Positions 24,131 through 37,317 of a stretch of DNA of 64,000 nucleotides are shown here, one piece after another (the stretch's first letter is position 1; each line of letters begins with the position of its first letter). Origin of the DNA: Clavulina sp. PMI_390 (Eukaryota > Basidiomycota > Agaricomycetes > Cantharellales > Hydnaceae). The stretch is from the NCBI GenBank assembly GCA_015039315.1, contig WIDE01000097.1, positions 20,392-84,391 of the forward strand, written 5' to 3'. The notes under the pieces are model-generated. The model was not told where the DNA came from, searched no databases, and saw nothing but the letters and a program-made list of their open reading frames with translations. The position numbers and the translations under genes were made by a program.

Positions 24131-24275
24131 CCTCCCCCCACATGCAGATTCGAAGCGTGAGATAGAAATAGACGGAGAGATAGATTAGCGGGGTATCGAG
24201 GACATGAAGCGAATTAGAGGGAGCAACTCGGAATCTATGAGAGCATTACGCGTCGGAACCCGAGTATGATTATTA

Positions 24276-25291
24276 TTACTCTAGAGTCCGTTCGCCACCG
24301 TTAGTACCCGTGCCGGAGCTAGTCTCAAGCTCAATTTCCGTTGCGAGTTTTGCGCTTATTCGTGAGATCTCGGAGAAAGCTGCCATGAGCTTCTCCATGT
24401 CTGAATCGAGGTTTTCTGCCCGAGACTTCATCTGACACGTGGGACGTGGGCAAGGAAGAAGAAGTGGAAGAGTAAAGTAAGTAAGCGAGCTGATGGGTTT
24501 CTTGGTTTCGTTTGAATGCAGGTTGGTGTGGGATGTTGGGTGGTACGGAAGTAGAAGGGGAGCCAAGGAAAGAACGAAAGAAAGAAACTGGGGGGGCCAT
24601 GCGAGGGAGCGACGTACCGCGCGGATGGTGTCAGAAGCACCAATCAGTTCGTGGTGATGGTTATAGACAAGCGATTGCCGTTCGCCTGCAACAAGAGGTG
24701 ATGAATGAACGAGTTGAGAAAAAAGGGTCGTCGGTGTGGGCGATGGGGAATCATTCACCGTCGAGCTGACGTATTTCTGGGTGGGAAAAACAAAAAGGAC
24801 TCATCAACACCGAGAAAAAGGATGTGGAGGGATATATTGATTAATGAGTTTTACCCTCCGAGATTGTGTTTTGCTGTTTCAGCAGCGTTGGGAGTGATGA
24901 AGTGGCGAGCATCTGATTGTAATAGTTGGCGGCATCGAATGCGGACGAGTCTACATACATGATGTTGTTTTATACACAGTTCAGGTATTCGCATGTACAG
25001 AGCATGGCTTTCACCACAGAAAGCGAGCGTACCCATGTCTAATGGATCGTTGGGCTTTCCTGATGGTACTGGGACGCTTGCCCCGAGGCCGTAATGCTGT
25101 CTGAGCAGGTCTCGTGCGCGACCTCCACCGCTGCCAGAGACAGACCTCCCTAGAGGGACTGCCCCACCACCGTTAGATACACCGGGTCGCCTCGAACCAT
25201 TGCCGATGGGCGGTGGTGAGAGAGTGCTGCTGCGTAATGGGACATTACTACTGTTATTTGCAGGTGAAGAAGAAGAAGACGGGGTGGCCAT
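24276..25291 (-). CDS. VPS51: Vps51, subunit of the GARP/EARP vesicle-tethering complexes
   Basis: Five exons (25291-25033, 24950-24855, 24776-24759 of 18 nt, 24685-24618, 24431-24276) encode 198 residues. After a Ser/Pro/Gly-rich leader come ARDLLRQHYGL and NDPLDMDSSAFDAANYY, then EEIRQLDGERQSLVYNHH, ELIGASDTIR, and RAENLDSDMEKLMAAFSEIS. This is the conserved N-terminal core of the Vps51/Ang2 family. In the family this region forms the coiled coil that joins Vps52-54 and binds the SNARE Tlg1 at the trans-Golgi, for retrograde traffic from endosomes. The short length fits the fungal form, which lacks the long C-terminal region of the animal protein. It is divergently oriented to the AT-hook gene. 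Confidence 0.93.
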
Positions 25292-25837
25292 CAAAAAGAT
25301 TCGAATCTTTCAGTAGCAGTTGGTTTCAATAATCGTGTGCAGAGAGAGACATGAGGGCCGGCGGGTCACGTGTGCTTACGCAAGCATTTTTCGCTAGTAT
25401 TGGGCGTGTTTGGGCTCATTCATCTGAATAGGGTCCGCCTGATTGACGGCGACGACGCCAGCGCTCGCAATCAACCTGCATCTCTCTTAGACCCTGTGTC
25501 GTGCATCAGGGTCCTCCCGAGGCCTTGTACTCTAGATTTTGCTGATTTCTTGCGATTTGTCTGCCTGCTGCCCCGTCCGAGTCGGGGGCTTGAGACAGGG
25601 CGTTTATTAAGGGTTTTGCTTCCCTGTCGTCGCAGTCACACGCGGCGTGGCAGCCACTACAACGGGCAGCGCCGACACACTCGGTCAGTCGGGCGTGGTT
25701 CTGTTCCTCCCTCGGCGTCGCTCTCTGACGTCTTCTCTCTCTCCTGTCTTGACCCATCGTCGTCGTCTTCTTCTTGGCTTGGTTGTTGCAGGTGTCTCTC
25801 CTAACTCTCTTGTCGTTCGTTGTCTACTCGCGGTGGC
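25292..25837. promoter_or_regulatory. Divergent promoter between VPS51 and the AT-hook gene
   Basis: 546 bp separate the two start codons. The right half is CT-rich (many TCTCTC and GTCGTC runs), typical of fungal 5' UTR or core promoters. No TATA box is evident. Confidence 0.5.
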
Positions 25838-28800
25838 ATGCCCTCTGCCCCCCATGGCGCAGGAGCGCACCACCACCACCACCAACAACCTACGAACGCT
25901 AATCCAGGCACTATGTCTCCAATGGCGATGATGGCGCACCATCCCCAACAGCAGCAGCAGCAGGGGGCCCAGATGCCGATGACGATCCAGCCGCACCAGA
26001 CGCTCACCTCGTCCTTTGCTGCCAAGCAGCCCCGCGCCGTGCCATGGTCTTCTGCGTTCAGCAGTGGCCAGGCCTCTATTGCCAAAGCAGCCATGGCCTC
26101 TGTGTCCATGTCGCCCTCCGTATCGTCTTCCGCGAATCCTGGTCCGCCCTCCACCCCATCCTCCTCGGTCGCGCCCAGAGAATCTCCAGAAATCACCCAA
26201 AAATCAGGACCGAGCTCCAATGCGTCTCCCATGATGTCTCATGTCGCCGACTCGTCCGTCTCTGCCCCCGCTTTTTCTGCTCTTGGTCCGAGTGCTCCTC
26301 CTGTACCTGAGGCCGATCATCCCACCACCCCATCTACCCCGATCCAAACACCGTCCACCGTATCGGCATCCGCTGCATCCACCTCAAAAGATGCGCCCGA
26401 GCCTCCTACGCCTACCACAGCGTCTGGAGGAGAGAAGCGTAAACGCGGGCGCCCAAAGGGATCTAAGTCTAGGCGCGGCGGTGGTGGGCTGGGCGGAGAT
26501 GACGATGCGCCGGACGCGCACGGCGCCGATAACGGCCTCCCCGAGGCATCCACGAGCGCTGCACCCCTTGCAGATGCTCCTCTCCCCCCACCACCTGCCC
26601 CAGCGCCTGCAGTAGCACCAGTTGCAACAACACCAACAATAACAAAGTCCAAAAGCAAATCCGCCAAATCCTCGGCTTCGTCTTCTTCTAAAGCGCATCC
26701 GAATGGAGCGCCAGCTCCGCCTGCCAATACGACCTCTTCCACTGCTTCTTCCACTACTGCAACTTCTCAAACGACGACAGCGAAGCAGCGTGCTTCTTCG
26801 TCGAAGCAACACTCTAAAACGACTTCGTCTAACCCACCTGGCCCCGCCCCGCCGCCAACAACAGGCATGGACGACATTAGCATTTCAGACATTTTCGATG
26901 ACCCAACTCCAGCTCCATCCGCACCTGCTACTCTTCGATCGAACAATCACACCCCACGTCCTGGCCCGGGCCCCAGTGCATCCATTCGTGGATCGCGGTC
27001 ACAACCCCCAAGACCGCTCTCGCCACTCCCTTCTGACGCGGCGGACCCCGCTGGTGGTGCTTCCTCTTCTTCTGCAGCGGCAGGCTCTGTCTCCAAGGAT
27101 GTCACAGCCCCTTCAACATCTACTACTACTACAACAACAAAATCAAAAACAAAAGCTGGGGCTGCAGCCGCCGCACACGCGAACAGAACGAGGACTGGGA
27201 GCACCAGCATGACGAGCAGCGAGGCGCCAGCGCCAGCGGGCAAGGCAAAAGGTGCTCAGCAGCAACATCACTCTCATCATCCCAAGGCCCTGGCTCCGGC
27301 GCCAGCCCCGACGGCCCCGGTTCCTCGTGCAGCTTCGGACGACCACATGGATGAGGACCCACGTCCGGCTGCTGGGGATGATTCGGAGATGAGTGAGATC
27401 AAAGAGGAACCCAGGGCAGATCCTCTTCCTCCGAACGCTGCTGCTGGAGTTGGTGGTATTGGCGGTCTGGATCTGGATGGACCGCATGGAGTGTACCAGT
27501 TCCACTGGAGCATGATGAGCCTGTGCGATGGGTTTTTGGATGCTGTTGGGGAACTATTAGTGAGTCGTTTCTTTCTTTCTTATTGCGACACGTTTTGGTG
27601 TTCTTCCTTGAGCCCATTATGTGACTTGTTGTTGTGTCGATCTTTCTCGATGTTTTTTTGGTGATCGCCCTGGTCGGCCTGCTTGCCTGCCTTTCTCCAT
27701 GCATTCACTGGATTCTTATTTCTTATTCGGATCTTGCTTACTTTTTGTGTTTCGTTTTGCTCTCTCGTTGGATGCATATATTTAACCGACCTATCTATCT
27801 GTGCGTTTAGGACGCGGCACCCCCAGAGGTCTTGGCTAGGGCTCTTCCACCACCACCACCCTCATCGACCCATCCATCCTCAAACAGCGGCGGAAGCGAA
27901 GCGAAGGAGCAACAGCATCAGCATCCTGCAATGGAGCTCCTGAAGCGAACAAAGGAGCTTGCCAGTCGATTGGTTCGTGTCATCTTCTCTCTAAACCAAT
28001 TTGGCGGCTTCACATTTTGATGCGCGTAACGTTATTTTTTTCTGTCCTGCTCGATGAACTCTATTGCACGTCACTTGCCGCCATCGGGTGCAAATCCCTT
28101 TGACCCTGCGTTCCGCAAAATTACTTATCGCTCGCCGCGGGGGTTTTTGCGTTTTTCTTCTTCTCTGACCCCACCACACGCACACACATGATAGATGTCA
28201 GATCCCTCCTCCCTCACACATATCCCCATCCCACCAGCAGACTCGGATGTGCCTAGAGGGATTGGCTCGACGTTGGCGGAGTTTAGGAGTCGGCGGGATG
28301 CGAGCGTGCCGTGGTCAAAGGAGGAACTGAGCAGCAGTGCGGCGATGTATGAGCGTCCGCCTCCGCCTGCTCATCCACAACAGCAACCGCCTCCCTCTGC
28401 GAACTCGGGCTATGGATATTCGTATGGATATGGCCCTAATGGAGGCTATGGACCAGGGCCCTCGTATCAGTATGCTTCGCAGTACCAAGGACAGCAAGGG
28501 CAAGGGCCGCCGTACAAGCAATACTCGTCGTATCATCCTTACCCTCCTCAACAGCCTCCGCCCCCACAAACGTGGCCGCCTCCTCCTCCTCCACCTGGGC
28601 AGTCATCATCATCGTCCTCTTCATATCCACCACCAGCTCCCCAGTCACAACCACAATCGCAACCTGCGTCCTCTTCACAACCACAGTCTCAACCGTATCC
28701 TCCTGCTCAATCGCAACAACCGTATCCTGGACCTGGGCCGTACCCTACGTCACAACAACAACCTCCCCAGCCACCACCTCAGTCGAGTTATGCGCCTCCA

Positions 28801-31800
28801 TATGATCAGCAGCAGCATCCACCACCTTCGCATCATCCTAATTCATACCCGCATCCGCCAACCGCCAGTGGCCAATCCCAATCCCAATCCCAGCCCCCGC
28901 CTCCATCGCAATCTCAGACTCAATCGCAATCATCGTATGCTGGTCAATCATCTCAATCTCAAGGTGCGCATCCACCGCCGCCACCACCACCAGGCCAGCA
29001 GCTGTCATCCTATCCACCACCTGGATATGGGTATGATTCGCACCAGCCTCCGCCACCACCGTCACAGCAGCAGCAGCATTATGGGCAGCATCCACCTCCT
29101 CCACCTCAAGGACAGTCGTCCCATTCCCAACACCCACAGCCGTCGGGCTCGAGTCAGGGACCACCACCACCACCACCACCGTCTGCATACCCTCCACAGA
29201 GCCAGCACCATACTCCTCACCCCCCTCCGAGCACCAGCACTACAGTATCCGGGCCAAACTCGGCCACTGATGCACAGACTGCGTCGATCGGGAGCGGAAA
29301 TAACAGTGCTGGTAGCACGGGTGGCGGAATGATGTTGACGAACGCGATGCAGAATCCCCTACCGTACTCTGCAAGCGCGGACGCTGAGTTTAACCAGGGG
29401 CTAGGACAAGGGCATCCGATGGGAGGACCACCGCCAGCTGCAGGAAGTGGTGGTAATGGGGGTCCTGCGATGACGCCTAGTGCGCCGTTCATGAATCCTC
29501 TACCACCTGCCTCGTCCTCATCTTCCTCACATAATGGGGCTGGGTACGCTCCACAGCAGCACCCACAACATCCTCCGGCGCAAGGACATGGGCAGAGTTA
29601 TGAGTGGAGTAGCTATCAGCATCCTTCAGCTTCGGCTCCGGGACCAGCTCCTTCGCATCCCTCGAGCCAAACTCAAGGTCCGCATGGTCATGGCGCGCCT
29701 CAGAATGCGAGTAATCCAACTGGTCCTCCATACGGGGGTTCACAACAACCGCAGGGTCCATACGGAGCTCGGCAGGATCCTTCTGGGCCGTATGGTGCAC
29801 CTTCCTCAGGTCCGCAGGGTCAAGGACAGCCGCAGCCGCATCCGTATCCTCCTCCCTCCACATCAGCGCCGACTCCGGCGCCGGGTTCGGGGCACGTATC
29901 GCATCAGCAGCCTTACGGTCGGCCTCCGGCTCCGAGCTCCGCGACGCCAGCTGGTGGAGCAGGTAACACGGCGCCGTATCCGTATTCTTCACACCCACAA
30001 TCGCATCAGCAACAGAGCCAGTCAGCGCGAAGTGGCCCTGTGGAGAATTCATCGCATGGCCCTATCCCTCATCCTTCGAATCCACCACCTCCGTCGCATT
30101 CACAACCTCAATCTCAACCCCAGCCTCAGCAGTCTCAGCCACCACCCCCAGCACACTCGCCGATGACTCCGTTCCAGCCCCATCCGTATCATAATTCGTC
30201 AACGCAGTCCTCGCCTGCAAACACGTACCCGTATCCTTCACGCCCACAATCGGTGGCGCATGGAACACCAGCTCAGGCGCCTGCTGGTCCCCCTGCTGGT
30301 TCGACGGTGCATATGCACGCTCCTTCGCAGCCACAATCGCAGACCTCTAAGGAGGGGACTCCTCTACCTCAGTATGGTGGCGGCTCGACGACATCCTCAG
30401 CATGGACATCGCCTGCTCTACCTATGTCGTCAACGAACCAGACATCTCATCCTCATCCGCACGCGCATCCACAGGCATCACCGGTGTCACACTCGCATCC
30501 CCCTGACCACCCTCCTCCTCCTCATGGCCAACAACAACAGGCTGCTCCCGTGAACTCGAACCATATCCTCACCCCTGCTCAATTACTTTCCCAACAGCAG
30601 CAGCAGTGGTACCCAAGTGGGCCTGGAGGACAAGCTCCGAGTGGTGGTGCCGGTAATGTTCCCAGAGCAAAGAGCAGTATGGATGTCTCACCTGCGAGCA
30701 CTGCTTCGAATACTGGCACGGCGTATACGAGTGCGAGCGGAGTTTCTGCCGGAGCCTCGACGGTATCAGGGACCCCTCCTGTTCATGCGAGCGTCCCTCC
30801 GATGCAAGCTGCGCCTCAGCAGGTGCATATACATCCTTATACGCCAACACCAGCGTCTAGTAGTGTTGGGGCTACGAACATGACGAATGGAAATACGAAT
30901 CCGAATCCGAATGGTGGGGGTGCACATATGTCTCCTACGACTTCGTCGGCGTCAGCGTCGTACCATCCGACCCCGACGATGCCGATGGCCAAGCAACCTG
31001 CGCCGAGCTCGCCGTTGAATCCCGCGTATCACCCTCAGCAACAGCAACAGCAGCAGCAGCAACAACAACGAGGGTGGCCAGAGAGTGCAAACGCAGCGAG
31101 AGCGGGCCCTGGTTCCGTTCCTCCTCCCGGTCCTGGGGCGTATGGTCAGGTACAGCTTAGTCCAGTTCAACTGTATCAGGCTGGACAGGCGCAGAACTAT
31201 CCAGCACAATATCCAAACCAGAACCCGTACCCTGAGCAGTATCAACCACCGCCTTCGTCAACGTCTGTTCCTGCGTCCAGTTCTGAACAGCAGTACCACT
31301 CTGCTACTGCGCGGGCTCTGTCACCTCCTCTGGAACGCCCCTCGGCCCCAACGCGTCAAACATCATCAGCTCGAGCGACGACGACAGCGAACATTATGTC
31401 CGATTTAGGCGAGTGGACAGCAGTCGAGGCGGCCAAGCTGATGGCTACGATTCGTGGCGCGACAATGGCCAATGGGGCTATTGACTGGGAGAAGGTCGTC
31501 GAATCTACTAAGGGCAAGCCTCGGTGAGTTCTGATTATTTGATACGCTGATTTGCGTGAGCTATGCCACCTAACAATTGCATAATTTTATCAACGTGTAT
31601 AGACATCAAGTTCTGAACAAGGCTAGGGTATTGGACCATCACGTTCCAATTGAACTCATATATGCCTCCTCCAGCACACCCTCCACTTCAGATAACTCTT
31701 ATCATCCCTCAGGCATGAATAAGCGCCGGCGTCTCGACGGCGCGCAGGCTTCTCCATCACTTCCAGGGGACAGTTCATATGCACACTCGCCAGCTGCTCC

Positions 31801-32650
31801 TTCGCCCGCGTCTACTGGGCACGGGGCAGCTATGAGCCCCGCACTGGGCTCACAGGCTCAGCCTGGTCGCCCTGGCGCCATAAATGGTCATGTTGGTGTC
31901 ATGGGGCCACCTCCCATTAGTGTTTCTTCTGCGTATCGATCTGCCACAGGCGCCGGTAACCCTCCTGCTCCAGGTGCTATGAACGGGATTGGCGGCCCCA
32001 TGCCCGTCGCCGTGCCCGCGATGTCACACTCGGCGATCAGCATTTATCCTGCACCTTCCAATCCTGTTATGGCGAGAAGTACTGGAGAAGTGGCAAATTC
32101 GTCGCCTGCTCTTCCTGCCATGGGTCCCTACGGTCCGGCCACCACTGCTCCCAATCATGCAATGACTTCTGCCACCGGCACGCCTCCAACATCTGCACCA
32201 ATGCCTGGCAATTCACCCATCTCGACACGTGGTCGCGCTAATGGAGCCTTACCTCTGAGTCAACCCCAATCTCAGCCTCCTCCAACAAGCACCTTCAACG
32301 TCACTGGAGCTAACATTCCGAATGGCCCAACCACAACTTACTCCCACCCGTTCGTAAACTACAGTGCTCCTGCCTCAGTCTCTCAATCCCCCACACAATA
32401 TGTGAACACGACCTCTACGGCGCCGGGCTCGGGAACGAGCACGACATACCCTGTACCGGGAATAGGAGGGCCTGTGAAGAAGAGGGTTGCGGGGCCATTG
32501 GGAGCTTCTCCGACACCCCTCCCGAACGCTGGAGGGAGTGTCATGGGTGGTCATGGTGGCCAGAAACGAAACGCCGCCACAGCTGGCTTCGATGGGATGC
32601 CAGGAGGCATACCTGATAGAATATCGAATAACGTTCAGGCGAAATGGTGA
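25838..32650 (+). CDS. Very large low-complexity nuclear protein with AT-hook and SANT-like segment, ~2086 aa
   Basis: Four exons join in phase: 25838-27559, 27811-27972, 28195-31523, 31603-32650. An AT-hook-like KRKRGRPKGSKSRRG lies near residue 205. Exon 3 is ~1100 residues of Pro/Gln/Ser/Gly/Tyr low complexity with a ~10-Gln run (near 31040). Near the 3'/4' exon border a helical block (GEWTAVEAAKLM, AIDWEKVVE, then RHQVLNKARVLDHH) resembles a SANT/Myb-like helix bundle. A basic NKRRRLDG follows and may be a nuclear localisation signal. AT-hooks bind the minor groove of AT-rich DNA. A role as transcription or chromatin co-regulator is inferred from architecture only. The start is the first ATG of the frame (an upstream in-frame TTG was ignored). 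Confidence 0.82.
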
Positions 32651-33261
32651 CAAGCCCGGATAGGATTTCGCTTGAAGGAGATTACAATCGACCAATCAAT
32701 CCTTTCCAGCTAGGGATCTTCCCAGTCTCTGCTTCTTTCTCTGGATTATGATCTACCGAAAATGTGTTCGACGCGTGTTCGAGCTTCCTACCCCAATCCT
32801 CCAACTTCCACACTCACTTTGTTTCTTCATTTTTTTCCCCCTCTCATGTCTATAGTCCATGCTTTCGATGCTACTTCCCACGATCTACCACTCACTTTCC
32901 TCATTAATCTTAACCTCTATCTATATGCTCTGCTCTGCGCCGCTCCTGGAGTCCATGTCTCAAGTTTGTGAATTTCACCATCACCAGGTCTTCGCTGTTT
33001 CGTTCCCTAGGGCAATTCCTCCCTCTGCCATTGTCGCATTTCTGTTTCTGTTTCTCTTTTTGTATCTACTGGAAATACCACATGTGCTCCTTCCTAATTC
33101 ATGAGGTCTCTTGGTCACTTCTATTAGCGAAAAGTTGAGAGAGATTATTGGCTATACAGGGGTATCATTCCACGATTAGAGGAAAGATCTAAGCTTGGCT
33201 ATAGGACAAAGCGTAGGTAGATTTAGGATAGAGGAGGCGGCTCGAAGTGCGAGCAATTTGA
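32651..33261. other. 3' flank between convergent genes
   Basis: T/C-rich 3' UTR-like sequence after the AT-hook gene, then the 3' flank of the minus-strand hydrolase-fold gene. No gene seen. Confidence 0.5.
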
Positions 33262-34851
33262 CTAATGTTGCTGGGAAGTGGTCATGAAAAAAACAACACG
33301 CTGCTCATCCGATTGTTGGCCGCGTCGTGGTAACCATGCTTCGTCATTACGCTCAGAATATTTCCGAATACGAACCCCTTCGGGGACTATTGGTGGCTTC
33401 CCTTGGAGCGTGAGGGCAGGTACCAGCCTGATAGCATGAGAAGGATCCCTTGTGAGCCCGGTGCTGGCGTTGCGTCACAATGTTAATCAACTCACAGATT
33501 TCTGATTCCCTCAGCGACGTCAGGTGCAGTCCGAGAGTAACTCCACATTGCCATAGGATCTTTCCGCGCAATGGAGGGATTAGATTCAAAGCTAGCCACC
33601 AGGTTGAGTGCGTTCCGTAACGCAGCGTTGTCCACTGAGCAAACGCGAGCACGGTCGAACGGTTGTGCATCAAGGAAGGAGGCGAAGCGGATGTTGACGT
33701 GGGATGCCCAGCGATCAGTACTAGCAAAGAGTAATGGGGCTCCATTGATCCACTCAAGCTGGAACTTGGAGGTAACGTAGAATGGCGCGTGTTTCTCCGC
33801 GGCAGACATCAGCATTGGAATAGAGGAGTTGGTTCCCTGGCGGAGAAGAATAGGGAGAAATATGAAACGGGTGAATTGCAAGGTGGAGTGAGAATCGGAG
33901 TTACACAAACCTGCATTATGAGGACGGGCTGTTTGATGCGCGCAAACTCCTCAGGACTGGGTGATAGGCGATACCTGGCGGTAATCGCAGCGACAAGCAG
34001 TCCATTCGTTTTATCTCCTGGGCCATGACGTACACGAAGATGTTCCATGAATCTGTCCATCTCGTCCTCATCAAGAGCATTGTAATCCTGATGTGGAACC
34101 AAACCATCGGACTATTAGTGCGAGCTTTGCGCAATGATATAAACGGACGACTTACTCGATCTGTAAAGAAGTACAGCCAAGCAAATGCATTATGAGCTTC
34201 CTCAAGGGTGTCGAGGTCGGTAGCAGAGGCCCAGGTCATAGCCCCTTCTTCATGGGCTTCATGGAACCACAGCTCGCTGTGTCACGGAAACCAATACGGA
34301 CGTCAGTGGACGGTGCTGAATCGTTAGGACGGGCTGAACTTACTCGATCGGCGGAAATATCCCAATAAGAGTGAGCGAAAGGTATTGCTGGGGGAAGAGT
34401 ATCGCAAACTTGTTCGCAATATCGCAAGCCACGACGTGTTCAGCAAAGATATGGAAGGGGGGGAGGTGTAGTGCCTGGGCGAACAAGGCGAGCATGGCTG
34501 CTTCTGCCCACGAATCATGCCTCGAAGCATGGTCGTGAGTCAAATATGTGGTACACTTGGACCGACCATTGTTTAGTGCATCAATTGCGATCATATAGTA
34601 GGCTTCATGGAGGTAAGGATCCGTGAGCTGGGGCTCTCGCCAGTCGGAAGACAGCATAACGGGATGGAGCAGAAGGACGAGGGGTCTGGGATGAGTTCGA
34701 AGACGGCGCAAGTCATGTCCAGGTATGTTACCTGTACGATAAAGGAAGGGGGAGGTTAGCCACAGCGTCGACACGATTCATGTGTCCACGGCTCCGCGTA
34801 ACTTGTCCAGTACAATTGAACCTCAGAGAGTCGCAGATCTACGTAGGGCAT
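33262..34851 (-). CDS. Alpha/beta-hydrolase-fold protein 1, probable non-catalytic, 413 aa
   Basis: Six exons: 34851-34803, 34731-34344, 34276-34156, 34087-33911, 33836-33496, 33427-33262. The protein starts MPYVDLRLSEVQLYW. Fold markers are PLVLLLHPVMLSSDW (oxyanion loop, ~33-47), YYMIAIDALNNGRS, and the helix after the nucleophile elbow, VVACDIANKFAILFPQQ. At the elbow the usual G-x-S-x-G is FAEHVVA, so the nucleophile position (~115) is His. The late strand QPVLIMQGTNSS lacks the usual acidic residue. The region where the catalytic His would lie reads WASHVNIRFASFL. A binding or receptor-like role is possible; substrate unknown. Tandem with a close paralogue of the same exon plan. Confidence 0.85.
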
Positions 34852-35730
34852 TTCAGGTCGTCGAGGAAAGCGGGCTATAGGCAGATCTCAATGTTGCGGA
34901 ACGGGGCGAAAGCGGATGAGCAAAAGGGCGGGCGATGCTTCGAGCTACGATGAGCGGATGAGTGGCTCATGTAGTCAAGCTATACATGAACACGGATGTT
35001 GCCATGTTACGATGAACACAGGCTAGTTTGGGGCTAAACGCTTCTTCAAACTTCTGCATTGACACCGACTATTGAAAGAGTCATTGGACGGAGACATTAG
35101 CAAAACGAGGAGGTCGAAACAAGCAATAGAAGCGGTGTGGTGCATTGATCGGTTACTCAGATGAATTCCTAAGTCGAGTTATCAGGGCCCATTAAAGTTC
35201 CAGAAGCTTTGAGAGCGCGGGAGTGCGGGGGAGATAGCAGTTTGTTCCCAGTCCCAGTGATAGGGATTCGAGCACACCACTCTCGAAATAGATCTCGGTC
35301 CCGAAACCTGTCGGAGCGGCGCTGCCCGAGCTTCGAGCCACCAAAATCAGCCTTTTCGAGGTATTGTCGGTATACTTGATATAGGTATAACGATCAGGAA
35401 GTGAAGTGGACTTCGTTATTGAGCTAATGGGATTATCATATAAGCTTGATCCAAGCCCCTCTTCCACTTCAGGAACACTTTGTGCAGGCCAATATTGAGA
35501 GCAATAAACTATCGTGCAGGATAAATTCGGACTCAGTCATACTCTCGGGAAAGGGACTCAAGATTCCTTTGAGCATATCGGCTAGATAGGTCAATATGAG
35601 TGGAATAGGTGGAGGTATTGTACATTGTACAAGTACAGTGATATGAATGTGAGGTAGAGTACAAATGCGTGGGAGAAGAAAAGATTAGAAGTGGCTAATA
35701 GCGGACGAGCAAAAGGTGAGAAAAGGCTCC
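34852..35730. other. Intergenic between the hydrolase-fold pair; one 91-codon frame
   Basis: A minus-strand frame, 35467-35192, extends upstream without a stop to ~35540 and encodes a globular-looking stretch (DRYTYIKYTDNTSKRLILVA, ending SKLLEL). It has no clear ATG at its 5' end. It may be a small gene, an exon or a remnant; no family recognised. The rest shows nothing. Confidence 0.3.
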
Positions 35731-37317
35731 TTAGGCATGGGAAGTCGTCATCGAAACAGTACTGTAAAGGGGGCATGGGCCTAGAATATGAGGGGTTGAC
35801 CACTTTTCGTCATGACGCTCAGAGTATTTTCGGATACAATGCCCAGGTGGGATCATGGGTGGTTTTCCTTCGAGGGTGAGAGCAGGGATGAGGCTGGTAT
35901 AGCGAAAATACACAATCGTGAGTACATGCATCGACCAACAATCCTTTTACTTTGCATGTAAAGCTACTTACCGAGCCCGAATATGTTCAGCTGTTCCAGC
36001 AGCTACACGAGAATAATTCCACATCGACATAGGATCCCTTTTTGCAATAGAAGGTTGGTATTCGGATTCCGCTATTTGCTTGAGTGCGTTTCGTAAAGCA
36101 GCTTCGTCGATCGAACAGAAATTGGCAGGGTCGAACACTTGTGAAGTGATGAAGGAGGCAATGTTCTGGTTGACAGTGGGAGCCCAGCGCTTGGTCACGC
36201 CGAAAATGAGTGGAGCACCGGGGATCGGCTCGAGCTGGACTTTCGCGCTAGCGTACAAAGCCGCTTGTTCTTCCGCGGCAGACATCATTGAGATCAACGA
36301 GTTTGCTCCCTAAGAGAAGCGAGTAAGGAAGAAGCTATATGAGTAGCGGATCGAGATAAAGATTTGGGGTTAGACTTGACACACCTGCATTAGAAGGATA
36401 GGTTGCCTAATGAGTGCTAATTGTTCAGGACTAGGCGGTTGGCGACACCCGGCGGTGATTCCAGCACTGAGAAGTCCATTTGATGGATCTCCCGGGCCAT
36501 GCCTGGTACGGAAATACTCCATGAATCGGTCCATCTCGTCTTCATCAAGTGAGTTATACTCCTAAAGTTGTGAACAAACGTGAGAAGCGTCTCCTGTATT
36601 GAAATGACAGATTATTGCAACTCACTCTATCCGTGAAGAAGTATAGCCAGGCGAAGCCACTTTGGGCCTCCTCTAGTGTTTCGAGATCCTGGGCACCGGC
36701 CCAGGTGAGAGAAGCTTCTTGATAGGACTGATGAAACCCTGGGTCGCTACATTGTGACCAAGAGTATCATTAGTTAGGTCAACCCAAGGCTCAGGGAGAT
36801 AAGATGAACACTCACTCAACGGGAGGGAATACAGCGAGGAGAGTGAGGGAAAGGCATTGTTGAGGAAAGAGAATCGCAAACTTGTTTGCGACATCACAAG
36901 CCACGACTTGTTCAGCCAGGATGTGGAAGGGAGGAAGGCTGAGGGATTGGGAAAACAAGGCAAGCATAGCTGCTTCTGCCCAAGTGTCATGTTTGAGAGC
37001 GTGCTCATGAGCCAAATAGTTCTTGCACTTGGATCGACCACTAGTGGGCCCATCAATAGCAATCATATAGAAAGCTCGGTTCAGGTTCGGGTCCTCGAGC
37101 TGGTGTTTTCGCCATTCGGAAGAAAGTAGAACGGGATGGAGAAGGATAATTAGAGGCTTTGGATGTGTGTGTAGACAATTCAAGTCATCTCCAGGAATAT
37201 TGCCTACATCAAAGATAGCAGCGAGTTAGCAGGAATGCGATATGCTTCGTGAGGTTGGCTCTCGCAACTTGTCCAATACAATTGAACCTCAGAGTGTCGC
37301 AAGTCGACGTAGGGCAT
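35731..37317 (-). CDS. Alpha/beta-hydrolase-fold protein 2, probable non-catalytic, 411 aa
   Basis: Six exons: 37317-37269, 37203-36816, 36746-36626, 36561-36385, 36309-35972, 35893-35731. The first four exons have exactly the same lengths as in paralogue 1. It shows the same fold markers (KPLIILLHPVLLSSEW, FYMIAIDGPTSGRS, VVACDVANKFAILFPQQ). The elbow reads LAEQVVA, so the nucleophile position is Gln, and the region of the usual catalytic His reads WAPTVNQNIASFI, with Thr where paralogue 1 has His. All three catalytic positions therefore appear lost. The intact frames and conserved splice sites argue that the protein is still made and kept for a non-hydrolytic role. Confidence 0.85.

Noticed and set aside
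28337..29332. Plus-strand 331-codon Arg/His-rich frame
   Set aside because: Alternative frame of the low-complexity region of the AT-hook gene; open only because of composition.
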